Below are positions 26,974-35,340 of a stretch of 47,474 nucleotides of DNA, one piece after another. Source of the DNA: Candidatus Altimarinota bacterium (GTDB lineage: Bacteria > Patescibacteriota > Minisyncoccia > Phycocordibacterales > UBA5272); NCBI GenBank assembly GCA_021734745.1, contig JAIPIK010000008.1:1-47474 (forward strand), read 5' to 3'. A program made the translations under genes and the position numbers. The notes beneath the pieces are model-generated. The model saw only the letters and a program-made list of their open reading frames with translations, was not told the origin of the DNA and ran no database searches. Each line of letters opens with the position of its first letter. Position 1 is the stretch's first letter.

Positions 26974-27198
26974 TTAATGGTATAAATATTTTCCTATTTC
27001 AGTTAGAGTGGCTTCTGGATCTATTTCAAATTTTTCTATTAAATCAGGATGAGCATCAAGTGTTTCTCTAAAAGTAACAGCGTGTAGATTAATAAAATCG
27101 TCAATTGACTCACTGTGTGATTGAGCTAATTTTATCTGCATCATATTTGCAATAAAAACTGATTTATCAAGGGTTGGTATATTTTCTAAATGTTCCAT
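26974..27198 (-). CDS. Small acidic protein of unknown function
   Basis: 74 residues, soluble, helical by appearance (ANMMQIKLAQSHSESIDDF...EKFEIDPEATLTEIGKYL). I recognise no family. Support for it being real: an uninterrupted frame with ordinary composition, a GATAAT-like box shortly upstream of the ATG on the minus strand, and convergent placement against a bidirectional terminator. Confidence 0.6.
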   Translation of the reverse strand: MEHLENIPTLDKSVFIANMMQIKLAQSHSESIDDFINLHAVTFRETLDAHPDLIEKFEIDPEATLTEIGKYLYH

Positions 27199-27278
27199 AT
27201 ATATTAATTATCTCAAATTTTAATTAATAATCAAAACAAAACAATGTGATATAATTGCATGGTATTTATTAAATAAAC

Positions 27279-27315
27279 GGAGAGGTGGCAGAGCGGTTTA
27301 ACGCACTAATTTGTT
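27279..27315 (+). pseudogene. 5' half of a tRNA-Ser-like gene
   Basis: GGAGAGG (acceptor), TG, a D-arm of class II type (GCAGAGCGGTTTAACGC) and the start of an anticodon stem (CTAAT). The matching 3' half begins only at about 27516, beyond a complete second tRNA-Ser. The acceptor halves would pair (GGAGAGG with TCTCTCC). Confidence 0.7.
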
Positions 27316-27391
27316 CCCGATTTTTTAAATTGTAATCAATTTGTTAAAATCGCAATCCAGGACAAAGTAAAGTTTCTTTTATTTTTAAAGC

Positions 27392-27478
27392 GGAGGGTTC
27401 GCATAGTGGTCTAGTGCACTACCTTGGAAAGGTAGCAACGGGGTAACCTGTTCGAGGGTTCAAATCCCTCACCCTCCG
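27392..27478 (+). tRNA. tRNA-Ser (anticodon GGA)
   Basis: 87 nt with a class II variable arm. Acceptor GGAGGGT/ACCCTCC, anticodon arm CTACC-TTGGAAA-GGTAG (anticodon GGA), variable arm ACGGG-GTAA-CCTGT, T-arm GAGGG-TTCAAAT-CCCTC, discriminator G; no CCA encoded. It is enclosed by an inverted repeat ACAAAGTAAA (27362-27371) / TTTACTTTGT (27496-27505) and, outside that, by the two halves of another tRNA-Ser-like gene. Confidence 0.95.
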
Positions 27479-27509
27479 CTTTGAAAATAATTAGTTTTAC
27501 TTTGTATCG

Positions 27510-27563
27510 GAGAAAGGTAGCGTGCAGGCAACTGCACCGAGGGTTCGAATCCCTCTCTCTCCG
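27510..27563 (+). pseudogene. 3' half of a tRNA-Ser-like gene
   Basis: It contains the 3' strand of an anticodon stem (AAAGGTAG), a class II variable arm GTGCAG-GCAA-CTGCAC, a perfect T-arm GAGGG-TTCGAAT-CCCTC, the acceptor strand TCTCTCC and discriminator G. The flank CGCTTTGAAAA repeats the flank of the intact tRNA-Ser. Its acceptor complements the 5' half at 27279. Confidence 0.7.
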
Positions 27564-27647
27564 CTTTGAAAACAAGTAAGTCTTTATAGTATTTATTTAT
27601 ATTTTTACTATACAATTATCACCATTTAGTGTATTTTGTATATAACT

Positions 27648-28379
27648 ATGAACAATGCGGTACGTATAGAAAATTTAGAGAAAGTATATCGAGATACAAA
27701 AAATAAAAAAGTTCTACACGGTATTAATTTAACAATACCCAAAGGGCAGTTTTTTGGTTTACTTGGTCCAAATGGTGCAGGTAAAACAACTATAATTAGC
27801 TGTATTACAGGAGTGTCTAGTCCAACAAAAGGAAGTATTTTGATATTCGGTAATGATGTAGTTTCTGATTATCGTGAAGCGCGTGCTTGTATAGGTGTTT
27901 CTCCACAAGAATTCACTATTGATACTTTTCAAACCGTCGACGAGATACTTGACTATCAAGCAGGTTTCTTTGGTGTGATTGGTTCTAAAATGAAAGAGCG
28001 TAGAGAAGAGATGCTTATTAAATTCGATTTAGTTTCTCACAGGGATAAGAAGTTCCAATTTCTTTCAGGAGGACTTAAGAGGAGATTAACATTAGCTAAA
28101 GCTATGATGCATAATCCGGATGTACTTATATTAGATGAGCCAACTGCAGGAGTAGATGTGGAGACCCGTAGAACTCTATGGAAATTTTTAAGAGAACTTC
28201 ACAAGGGAGGAAAAACAATTATTTTAACTTCTCATTATTTAGAAGAAATAGAAGAGTTATGTGAGAGGGTAGCAATTATAAAAGATGGAGAAATTATTAT
28301 TGATGACACTGTTAGTAATTTAACTAAAGATAAAAAGCTAGAAAAAGTTTATCTAGAAGCTGTAGGACACATTGATTAA
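27648..28379 (+). CDS. ABC-2 type exporter, ATP-binding protein
   Basis: 243 residues from the ATG at 27648; a TTG at 27636 is in frame but less likely. Walker A GLLGPNGAGKTTI, Q-loop SPQEF, signature LSGGLKRRLTLAKAM, Walker B VLILDEPTAGVD and switch His in LTSHYLEE are all present, so it should hydrolyse ATP. It is of the DrrA/CcmA-type ABC-2 subfamily that pairs with a separate permease, here 5 bp downstream. Substrates of such exporters include drugs, lipids and polysaccharides; none is indicated here. Confidence 0.93.
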   Translation: MNNAVRIENLEKVYRDTKNKKVLHGINLTIPKGQFFGLLGPNGAGKTTIISCITGVSSPTKGSILIFGNDVVSDYREARACIGVSPQEFTIDTFQTVDEILDYQAGFFGVIGSKMKERREEMLIKFDLVSHRDKKFQFLSGGLKRRLTLAKAMMHNPDVLILDEPTAGVDVETRRTLWKFLRELHKGGKTIILTSHYLEEIEELCERVAIIKDGEIIIDDTVSNLTKDKKLEKVYLEAVGHID

Positions 28380-28384
28380 AATAT

Positions 28385-29155
28385 ATGACAATAAATTGGA
28401 TAGGATTTTATACATTAATAAGAAGAGAAGTAGGTAGAACAAGGCGCGTCATAGGGCAAGCACTTGTTGCGCCGATGGTTACTGCGTCATTGTATATTTT
28501 TGTATTCGGTTATGTCATTGGTAGTAAAATAGAACTAATTGAAGGAATTAAATATATTAATTTTGTATTTCCGGGGATATTTGCAATGAACATTATTTTG
28601 GCAGTATTCGGAGCAACGTCCTTCTCTACATTCTTCATGAAGTTCCAAAAGACAATTGAAGATTTGTTAACGTTACCAATATCATACACAGAGCTAGTCT
28701 TATCTCTTATCATGAGTGGTATTGTAAGGGCATTTGTAATTTCTGTGGCATTATCAATTGTTGCTGTAATTTTTGGAGTTGCAACGATTGTACATCCACT
28801 TATTTTGTTTCTATATATAATTCTAGTCAGCGTTTTCTTCGGTCTTCTTGGTGTTGTAATTGGTATATGGGCGGACAATAGCTTTGAAAAAATTGGAATG
28901 GCTACAAATTTTATCTTGACACCGCTTACATTTTTGGGCGGAGCCTTTTATTCAGTACATATGCTTCCAGAAAATCTTCAATTTTTAGTTTCATTTAATC
29001 CCATTTTTTATGTAGTTGATGGCATACGTTATTCACTTACCGGTTATCATGAGAGTTCACTTTTACTCGGAGTGGGTGTGTTAGCATCTCTATCTCTTAT
29101 AACTCTAACGATTTGTGTGTATATATTTAAAACTGGTTGGAAATTACGAGCATAA
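28385..29155 (+). CDS. ABC-2 type exporter, membrane permease
   Basis: 256 residues with about six transmembrane segments and the conserved ABC-2 region FVFPGIFAMNIILAVFG near residue 60 and LTPLTFLGGAFYSVHMLP near residue 180 (F-x-G-x-F/Y-x-x-x-x-LP). It partners the ATPase encoded immediately upstream; as half-transporters two copies of each would form the pump. The gene ends 1 bp before the SpoU methyltransferase start. Confidence 0.9.
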   Translation: MTINWIGFYTLIRREVGRTRRVIGQALVAPMVTASLYIFVFGYVIGSKIELIEGIKYINFVFPGIFAMNIILAVFGATSFSTFFMKFQKTIEDLLTLPISYTELVLSLIMSGIVRAFVISVALSIVAVIFGVATIVHPLILFLYIILVSVFFGLLGVVIGIWADNSFEKIGMATNFILTPLTFLGGAFYSVHMLPENLQFLVSFNPIFYVVDGIRYSLTGYHESSLLLGVGVLASLSLITLTICVYIFKTGWKLRA

Positions 29156-29156
29156 T

Positions 29157-29627
29157 ATGAAAATTGCAGTATTAGACAATTTGCGTTCAGTTTATAATGT
29201 TGGGTCTATTTTTCGTACAGCAAATGCGGTCGGCATAGAAAAGATTTATCTTTGTGGTACAACACCAACACCACTCGATAAGAAAGGAATAAGAAGAAAA
29301 GATTTTGCGAAAGTCGCACTTGGTGCTGAAGATACAGTTATATGGGAATATTGTGAAAGTGCTATCGAGTGTATAAAAAAATTAAAAGAAGATGGTTATT
29401 ACATTCTGTCTCTCGAACAAGACAAGAATTCTGTAGATTATAAAGAGGTGAATATAAAAGACAAAGAAAAAATTGCTTTTGTAATTGGTAGTGAAGTAGA
29501 TGGAATTAATCATGAAATAGTAAAAATGTCTGATGTTATTGCAGAAATTCCAATGTTAGGTACAAAAGAATCGCTAAATGTAACAATTGCATTTGGCGTA
29601 GCTGTTTATCGTATTTTAGGGGTGTAG
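29157..29627 (+). CDS. SpoU-family RNA 2'-O-methyltransferase
   Basis: 156 residues from the ATG at 29157, just after the permease stop codon. SPOUT knot motifs: NLRSVYNVGSIFRTANA (motif 1), FVIGSEVDGI (motif 2) and IPMLGTKESLNVTIAFGVAVY (motif 3), the TrmH/SpoU type using S-adenosylmethionine. This size lacks an extra RNA-binding domain, so it is closest to the short TrmL/TrmH-like enzymes that methylate tRNA ribose; the target nucleotide is not evident. It is in an apparent operon with the ABC exporter but need not be functionally linked. Confidence 0.9.
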   Translation: MKIAVLDNLRSVYNVGSIFRTANAVGIEKIYLCGTTPTPLDKKGIRRKDFAKVALGAEDTVIWEYCESAIECIKKLKEDGYYILSLEQDKNSVDYKEVNIKDKEKIAFVIGSEVDGINHEIVKMSDVIAEIPMLGTKESLNVTIAFGVAVYRILGV

Positions 29628-29684
29628 GGATAAGTTAAAAAATACATAAAATTCTATAGTATACTTAAATAAAACTAAGAATAC

Positions 29685-32600
29685 ATGGAAGAAAATCAAG
29701 AAAAAAAGGAAGATGTTCTAAATAGCATCTGGGATCATTTTAAAAAAGAAGAAGGAGTTATTTTGTCGTTGTTTGCTTTGATGATTGTATTTATGATGGG
29801 TAATAAACTTATAGATATTTATGCTGCGGACCCAGTTCCAGAATTAGTGAAGGTGATAAACCCACAACCAAGAGGTGGTGGCGGTAGTGATTTTATAGAA
29901 GTTGGTGGTATTACTTATTTTGTTGGTGGCAATGAAACATATGGTGAAGAATTATGGAGAACAGATGGCACCGCGAATGGTACAGTAATGGTTAAAGATA
30001 TAAGGGTAGGGTACAGAAGTTCACAGGTTTCAAACTTAACTGATGTGAATGGGGTATTATTTTTTACAGCAGATGATGGAATAAATGGTTCTGAACTATG
30101 GAAATCAGATGGTACAGAAGTAGGTACAGTGATGTTATCAAACAGACTAGATAGTAACAGTTTTAATTTTAGCTCTGCAGTTGTTAATGGTGTTCTGTAT
30201 TTCAGCACAGATGACACTTCTACTGGAGATGAGCTTTGGAGATCAGATGGAACAGTAGATGGCACACATATTTTAAAAGATATTAATCCTGGAGTTGCAG
30301 GTTCTGCGGCAAATTTTCCATTTGTAATTAATAATACTTTATACTTTTTCGTAAATACTGATGGTACAAATTATAATGCACTCTACACTTCAGATGGAAC
30401 CGAAATTGGAACAACTATAGTTGTGTCTGATATTGGTGTGGGTAGTTATGATAAAATTGTTATTAATAATATTCTTTATTACAAAGGGTATTATTCTGGT
30501 TTTGGCACAGAGCTTTGGAAAACTGATGGTACTGCTTCAGGTACAGAAATGGTGAAAGATATAAGTATTGGAAACAGTGGTTCACTTGATTCAAATATCG
30601 GTAGATTAATTGACGTTAATGGCACATTATTTTTTACTGCTGATGATGGAATAAATGGTCTTGAGCTATGGAAATCAGACGGTACAGCTTCTGGTACTGA
30701 AATGATTGTAGATCTTACCCCTGGTGCTGGTTTTAGTTACATTCAAAATGGAGTTGTTTTAGGTGATTCATTATATTTTGCTTTTGACGATGCAATAAAT
30801 GGATATGAGTTATGGAAATCAGACGGCACTGCAAGTGGTACAGTTATTGTAAAAGATATTAATCCTGGAGTTGCAGGTTCCATAGTAGAGAACCCTTTAG
30901 TTCTTAATGGTGTATTATATTTTATTGCTAACGATGGAATAAACGGAAATGAGCTTTGGAAATCAGATGGAACAGAAGGGGGGACTATTATGGTACAAGA
31001 TATAAATATCGGAGATACGGGGTGCAGTGGTTGTTTTTATCAGGCAGGTAATTATTTATATTATCCATTTAATGATGGAGTTCATGGAATAGAGACATGG
31101 AGAACAGATGGAACATCAAATGGTTGGTCATTTATTAAAGACATAGACGAGTCTTTTTTCTCAAACTCCTCACCACGTTACTTAAAAGTATTTAATAATA
31201 ATTTTTATTTTACAGCAAACGATGGAACAAATGGTAGCGAATTATGGGTATCTGATGGTACAGAAGGTGGCACTCAGATGCTAAAGAATATAAATGCTGG
31301 AGGTGATTCTATTTCTGGAGATCCTAATTTTTTAATTTCTAATAATATATTATATTTTATAGCAGATGATGGAGTTAGTGGTACGGAGCTTTGGAAAACA
31401 GATGGCACAGAATCAGGTACAATTTTGGTAAAAGATATTACATCTGGTGCTAATGGCTATGTTGAACAAGATTCATTAATCGATTTTAATAATAATGTAT
31501 ATTTTAATTCTGGTGATGATGGTACATATGGTTATGAACTTTGGAAATCAGATGGCACAGAAGTGGGTACGGTAATGGTTAAAGATATTAATCCTATCGG
31601 TAGTTCAGGGCCGTCTAATTTTGCTGTGTATAATAATGTTTTATATTTTTCCGCATCTGATGGTGTAAATGGTACTGAACTCTGGAAATCAGATGGTACA
31701 GCCTCTGGTACAGAAATGATTAAAGATATAAACTTAAGTGATAGTTCATCCCCTGATAATTTAATTGATATAAATGGCACATTATATTTTTCTGCTGATA
31801 ATGGTATAAATGGTACTGAATTATGGAAATCAGACGGGTCAGCATCCGGCACTGAAATGGTAAAAGACATTAATGGTTCTTACGGTTCTAATCCTCAGTA
31901 TTTTATTAATATTGATGGAGTTCTTTTCTTTGTAGCAAATAATGATGTAAATGGTGATGAATTATGGAAGTCAGATGGTACAGAAATCGGAACGGTTATG
32001 GTAAAAGATATAAATCCTGGTGGTGGTGGTGCAAATATTAGTGATTGGAGACATTCGCGAATGGTTAATTTAAATGGTAATTTATTATTTAATGCAGATG
32101 ATGAGGTGAATGGTAAAGAACTTTGGAAATCAGATGGCACTGAAGTGGGTACGGTTATGGTAAAAGATATAAATCCAGGCTATTTTAGTTCTTGGCCAGA
32201 AGAGTTTAGAGTTATTAATGGCGTTTTATATTTTAATGCGGATACAGAGCAATATGGTGAAGAATTATGGAAAACCGATGGTACAGAAGTTGGTACTATT
32301 ATGATAACTGACCTTGCTGTAGGTGGAGAAGATTCTGAACCAGAGGATTTAATTAATTTTAATGGTGATTTATACTACACTGCTGATGATTATATAAGTG
32401 GTCAAGGTATTTGGAAACTTAGTCTAGGTGCTGTTACCCCAACTACATATACTTTATCTTACTCGGCAAATGATAACGGCACTATATCAGGTTCCTCAAC
32501 TCAAGTAATAACAAGCGGTGGAAATGGTACAGAGATAAGTGCAGTACCAGATGAAGGATACATGTTCGTATCTTGGAGTGATAGTTCGACATCAAGTACA

Positions 32601-33404
32601 AGGACGGATACAAATATAACAGCGAACCTAACTCTTACAGCTACTTTTGCTACGAGTACCGCAACATCAACACCAGAAGTAACAACTTTCACTAGTGGTG
32701 GAAGTTACTTTGTTAATGTATTGTCTGCTACTTATACAAAAGTAGTCTCAAATAATAAAGATACAAAAACTGATGAAAAAGAAAATAAATCAAATAATGT
32801 CACAGCAACAACATCAGATAGAAAATTAGTAATAGCTCGTATTAACTCAGAAGCTGACCTCACGGCTTTAGCTAGTAAAAGCAGTAAAAAAGAAATTCAT
32901 GAAATTAGAACGACTAATTTTGATGAAAAAGAGAAAATAGTAACAATTACTATTGGATTAGTTCCACAGACGTTTACCTTTAAACTAAAAGATAAAACGG
33001 AGATTGATTTAGATAATGATAATATACCAGATATATTATTCGAATTCGTTAACATATTTACAGACAGCCCCGTATATATAGTTAGATCATTATTAGATGA
33101 GAATCGTATACCAGCATCATTAGTAAGTGTTGCAACAACAACCTATATATTTAATCGTGATTATAAAATAGGCATGATAGGAGAAGATGTAAAAGAATTG
33201 CAGAAGTTTTTGAACAATAATGGTTTTATATTAAAACAAAGCGGTATTGGTTCTAAAGGTAGAGAAAGCATCTTTTATGGTTATTATACATATAAGTCAG
33301 TTATGAATTTTCAGGAAGCTAATGACATATATCCTGCATCAGGATTCTTTGGACCAGTTACAAGAGATTTTATCAACAAAAATTATGTTGAGATTAGTAG
33401 ATAG
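29685..33404 (+). CDS. Large surface protein of ELWxxDGT repeats with peptidoglycan-binding C-terminus
   Basis: 1239 residues. A signal anchor (VILSLFALMIVFMMGNKL, about residues 26-43) leads into roughly twenty repeats of about 45 residues with the pattern G-ELWKSDGT-x-x-GT-x-MVKDI...L..ING.LYF.A.D, probably beta-propeller blades (about residues 60-910). Then comes an InlB-B-like repeat domain (LSYSANDNGTISG...GYMFVSWSD, about 920-985), a charged linker, and a C-terminal peptidoglycan-binding domain (VKELQKFLNNNGF...SVMNFQEAN...TRDFINKNY). The ending parallels the giant protein at 2-6481, so both may be fixed to the wall in the same way. A folate-type gene follows 19 bp downstream but seems unrelated. 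Confidence 0.85.
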   Translation: MEENQEKKEDVLNSIWDHFKKEEGVILSLFALMIVFMMGNKLIDIYAADPVPELVKVINPQPRGGGGSDFIEVGGITYFVGGNETYGEELWRTDGTANGTVMVKDIRVGYRSSQVSNLTDVNGVLFFTADDGINGSELWKSDGTEVGTVMLSNRLDSNSFNFSSAVVNGVLYFSTDDTSTGDELWRSDGTVDGTHILKDINPGVAGSAANFPFVINNTLYFFVNTDGTNYNALYTSDGTEIGTTIVVSDIGVGSYDKIVINNILYYKGYYSGFGTELWKTDGTASGTEMVKDISIGNSGSLDSNIGRLIDVNGTLFFTADDGINGLELWKSDGTASGTEMIVDLTPGAGFSYIQNGVVLGDSLYFAFDDAINGYELWKSDGTASGTVIVKDINPGVAGSIVENPLVLNGVLYFIANDGINGNELWKSDGTEGGTIMVQDINIGDTGCSGCFYQAGNYLYYPFNDGVHGIETWRTDGTSNGWSFIKDIDESFFSNSSPRYLKVFNNNFYFTANDGTNGSELWVSDGTEGGTQMLKNINAGGDSISGDPNFLISNNILYFIADDGVSGTELWKTDGTESGTILVKDITSGANGYVEQDSLIDFNNNVYFNSGDDGTYGYELWKSDGTEVGTVMVKDINPIGSSGPSNFAVYNNVLYFSASDGVNGTELWKSDGTASGTEMIKDINLSDSSSPDNLIDINGTLYFSADNGINGTELWKSDGSASGTEMVKDINGSYGSNPQYFINIDGVLFFVANNDVNGDELWKSDGTEIGTVMVKDINPGGGGANISDWRHSRMVNLNGNLLFNADDEVNGKELWKSDGTEVGTVMVKDINPGYFSSWPEEFRVINGVLYFNADTEQYGEELWKTDGTEVGTIMITDLAVGGEDSEPEDLINFNGDLYYTADDYISGQGIWKLSLGAVTPTTYTLSYSANDNGTISGSSTQVITSGGNGTEISAVPDEGYMFVSWSDSSTSSTRTDTNITANLTLTATFATSTATSTPEVTTFTSGGSYFVNVLSATYTKVVSNNKDTKTDEKENKSNNVTATTSDRKLVIARINSEADLTALASKSSKKEIHEIRTTNFDEKEKIVTITIGLVPQTFTFKLKDKTEIDLDNDNIPDILFEFVNIFTDSPVYIVRSLLDENRIPASLVSVATTTYIFNRDYKIGMIGEDVKELQKFLNNNGFILKQSGIGSKGRESIFYGYYTYKSVMNFQEANDIYPASGFFGPVTRDFINKNYVEISR

Positions 33405-33423
33405 ATAATTATTTTTATTAAAT

Positions 33424-33768
33424 ATGGATATTGTATTTATAAAAAACTGCAAAGTATTAGCCAAGCATGGATATTATAAAGAAGAGCATGCTAAAGCTCA
33501 GAATTTTATTGTGAGTGTTTATGCAAAAATAGATACTAAGGAAGCGGGTGGTAGTGATGATTTGAAAAAGACTTTGAATTACGAGCACATAAGAAAATAT
33601 ATTTATGAAGTATTGGAACAGAGTCCTCGTAGTTTAGTGGAGGCACTTGCTTCTGAAATAGCTGACAAAGTTCTCAAGCATGACGTAGTATCTGTTGAAG
33701 TTGAGATAGAGAAACCAGATGTGTGGGGAGATTGTATTCCAGGAGTGAGGATAACAAGACGTAAATAA
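33424..33768 (+). CDS. folB: FolB-like dihydroneopterin aldolase family protein
   Basis: 114 residues, close to the usual 120. Recognisable family features are the N-terminal MDIVFIKNCKVLAKHGYYKEEHAKAQNFIVSV, the central TLNYEHIRKYIYEVLE and SLVEALASEIADKVL, and the end VEVEIEKPD. FolB acts in folate synthesis, converting dihydroneopterin to 6-hydroxymethyl-dihydropterin. No other folate genes are in the window, and many Patescibacteria lack the pathway, so this may serve another pterin reaction (FolX- or QueD-related use is possible). Confidence 0.8.
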   Translation: MDIVFIKNCKVLAKHGYYKEEHAKAQNFIVSVYAKIDTKEAGGSDDLKKTLNYEHIRKYIYEVLEQSPRSLVEALASEIADKVLKHDVVSVEVEIEKPDVWGDCIPGVRITRRK

Positions 33769-33770
33769 AA

Positions 33771-33806
33771 AATCACGACCAATTTCTAAGGTCGTGATTA
33801 TTGTCA
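33771..33806. terminator. Terminator between convergent genes
   Basis: AATCACGACC (33771-33780) and GGTCGTGATT (33790-33799) form a 10-bp stem across a 9-nt loop. It lies between folB and the convergent zinc-ribbon gene and could act in both directions. Confidence 0.75.
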
Positions 33807-33813
33807 TTTTTGA

Positions 33814-34128
33814 CTAAATCAGATTGCAATTACTACACGGATTATTTTCTGCAAGTTTAAAAGATGTTGCATTATTTTTGTTATGTTTGTGTCCACAATA
33901 TTGACATCGTCCTGTTCCTGCACCAACACGTTCACAATTTGGGTTGTTTTCCTTGCGCATTTTTTTAAATCTTTCTAAGGTTGCAGGCTCAAAAGGTTTT
34001 TTATTTGGTCCAGAAAAATGATTTGCGTAACCAATATCCTGACTCATGTTTGTTTTTAGAAAATAACCCGCAAACATGAAAAGAAAGGCTATTGCAGAAA
34101 CAATAAATACAGCATTCACAGCATCCAT
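33814..34128 (-). CDS. Membrane-anchored zinc-ribbon protein of unknown function
   Basis: 104 residues from the ATG at 34128 (minus strand), chosen because GGGGAGAG lies about 7 nt upstream; an ATG 9 codons earlier is in frame but ignores that site. One N-terminal transmembrane segment (VFIVSAIAFLFMFAGYFL), a Lys/Asn-rich middle, and a C-terminal ribbon with Cys pairs in GRCQYCGHKH and NPCSNCNLI plus a nearby NCERVG. It probably binds zinc. No family recognised. Confidence 0.75.
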   Translation of the reverse strand: MDAVNAVFIVSAIAFLFMFAGYFLKTNMSQDIGYANHFSGPNKKPFEPATLERFKKMRKENNPNCERVGAGTGRCQYCGHKHNKNNATSFKLAENNPCSNCNLI

Positions 34129-34218
34129 AGTGTACTCTCCCCAAAAGTTAATCAATGTGCAATCTGCTTAAGATTCTACCCGTTTCAATTTTTATGTCAA
34201 TCAATTATAATCAAATAT

Positions 34219-34947
34219 ATGACAATATCTAAAATTAAAAGAGGGCTTCGTTTATATAAAACAAAAGAAAGAGCAGAAGTTAATGCTTGGTTTTTTAAGA
34301 CAGGTAAAGGTCAATATGGAGAAGGTGATATTTTTTTGGGAGTTACGGTGCCTGATATTAGAAAGGTGGTCAAAAGTTTTTTTAGTGAATTAACATTGAA
34401 TGATGCAGTAGAATTATTGCAATCAAAGTATCACGAAGATCGACTCGCAGGATGTATATTAATGGTTGAATTATTTAAGATTGCGACGAAAAATAATAGC
34501 ATAAAAGAACAAAAGAAAATATACACGACATATTTAAATAGCACCAGTAGAATAAATAATTGGGACTTGGTTGACTTATCTTGTAAAGATATTGTCGGTG
34601 AATACTTGTATAAGGTGCGACCTTGTATTGTTGTTTTGTATAAATTAGCAAAATCTAAAAGTTTATGGGAAAGACGAATTGCTATTGTATCCACTTTTGC
34701 ATTTATTAAAAAAGGGGAACATAAAGATACTTTTGCCATATGTGAAGTATTAATGAATGATAAAGAAGATTTAATGCATAAAGCATGCGGGTGGATGCTT
34801 CGTGAGGTGGGTAAAAATTGTGGTATCGAAACCTTAAACATTTTCTTGGAAAAATATGCAACTAAGATGCCTCGCACCATGCTTAGATATGCAATTGAGA
34901 GACATCATCCAGTGGAGAGGGTAAAAATTTTAAGGAAAAGTAAGTAA
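34219..34947 (+). CDS. AlkD-like DNA alkylation repair protein (HEAT-like)
   Basis: 242 residues, all helical. Family features: GVTVPDIRKVVKSFF near residue 43, INNWDLVDLSCKDIVGEYL near residue 112, SLWERRIAIVSTFAFIKKGE, LMHKACGWMLREVGK, and the ending MPRTMLRYAIERHHP. AlkD glycosylases remove bulky or cationic alkylated bases without flipping them; the Trp-Asp of NWDLVD and the Trp of GWMLREVG correspond to the catalytic cleft. A TATAAT at 34206-34211 ends 7 nt before the ATG. No other repair gene is adjacent. Confidence 0.9.
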   Translation: MTISKIKRGLRLYKTKERAEVNAWFFKTGKGQYGEGDIFLGVTVPDIRKVVKSFFSELTLNDAVELLQSKYHEDRLAGCILMVELFKIATKNNSIKEQKKIYTTYLNSTSRINNWDLVDLSCKDIVGEYLYKVRPCIVVLYKLAKSKSLWERRIAIVSTFAFIKKGEHKDTFAICEVLMNDKEDLMHKACGWMLREVGKNCGIETLNIFLEKYATKMPRTMLRYAIERHHPVERVKILRKSK

Positions 34948-34989
34948 AACACTACTGTGTATAAGAAATTGAGGATTTGTTATGGTTAT

Positions 34990-35311
34990 GATAGAGTTAT
35001 AGTGTAGGTTGTAGGTAAAGCTCATTCGTTTCTTAACAATAACAAGGAGGCAAAGATGAAGAAACTCATCGCTGTTGCTCTCGCTGCTTGATACGGTTCC
35101 GACGTCAAAGCATCATGGTTAAGTCCATGGAGCAACCAGTTTCAAAAAACATCTTAACAACATAGGGAGAGTTCAATGCGACGACAATCCAATACCAACT
35201 GAGCTGTCGGCCAGGATAGGGAATATAATGTTCTTTCTCAGGAGAACACAAGTTATATTCTTGAGGTCCACTCTTAATCAAAAAACCCCGAAGACGAAAG
35301 TCTTCGGGGTT
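34990..35311 (+). ncRNA. Structured RNA with a tmRNA-like tag sequence (candidate tmRNA)
   Basis: No long reading frame, a local rise in G+C and a strong terminator at the end suggest an RNA gene. At 35050-35091 a short frame reads GCA AAG ATG ... GCT GCT TGA, giving AKMKKLIAVALAA and a stop, exactly the kind of Ala-started, ALAA-ended degradation tag carried by tmRNA. After it, CATGG/CCATG (35114-35129) and TTAAG/CTTAA (35119-35157) can form an H-type pseudoknot, as tmRNA has after its tag. However, I could not find the tRNA-like ends or a T-arm, and AAGGAGG 8 nt before the ATG would also suit a short peptide gene. The 5' end is not defined. Confidence 0.45.
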
Positions 35312-35323
35312 TGATATTTTTTG
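35284..35323 (+). terminator. Strong hairpin terminator
   Basis: AACCCCGAAGAC (35284-35295) and GTCTTCGGGGTT (35300-35311) pair over 12 bp around a GAAA tetraloop, followed by TGATATTTTTT. Confidence 0.85.
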
Positions 35324-35340
35324 TGATAAAATATAACACT

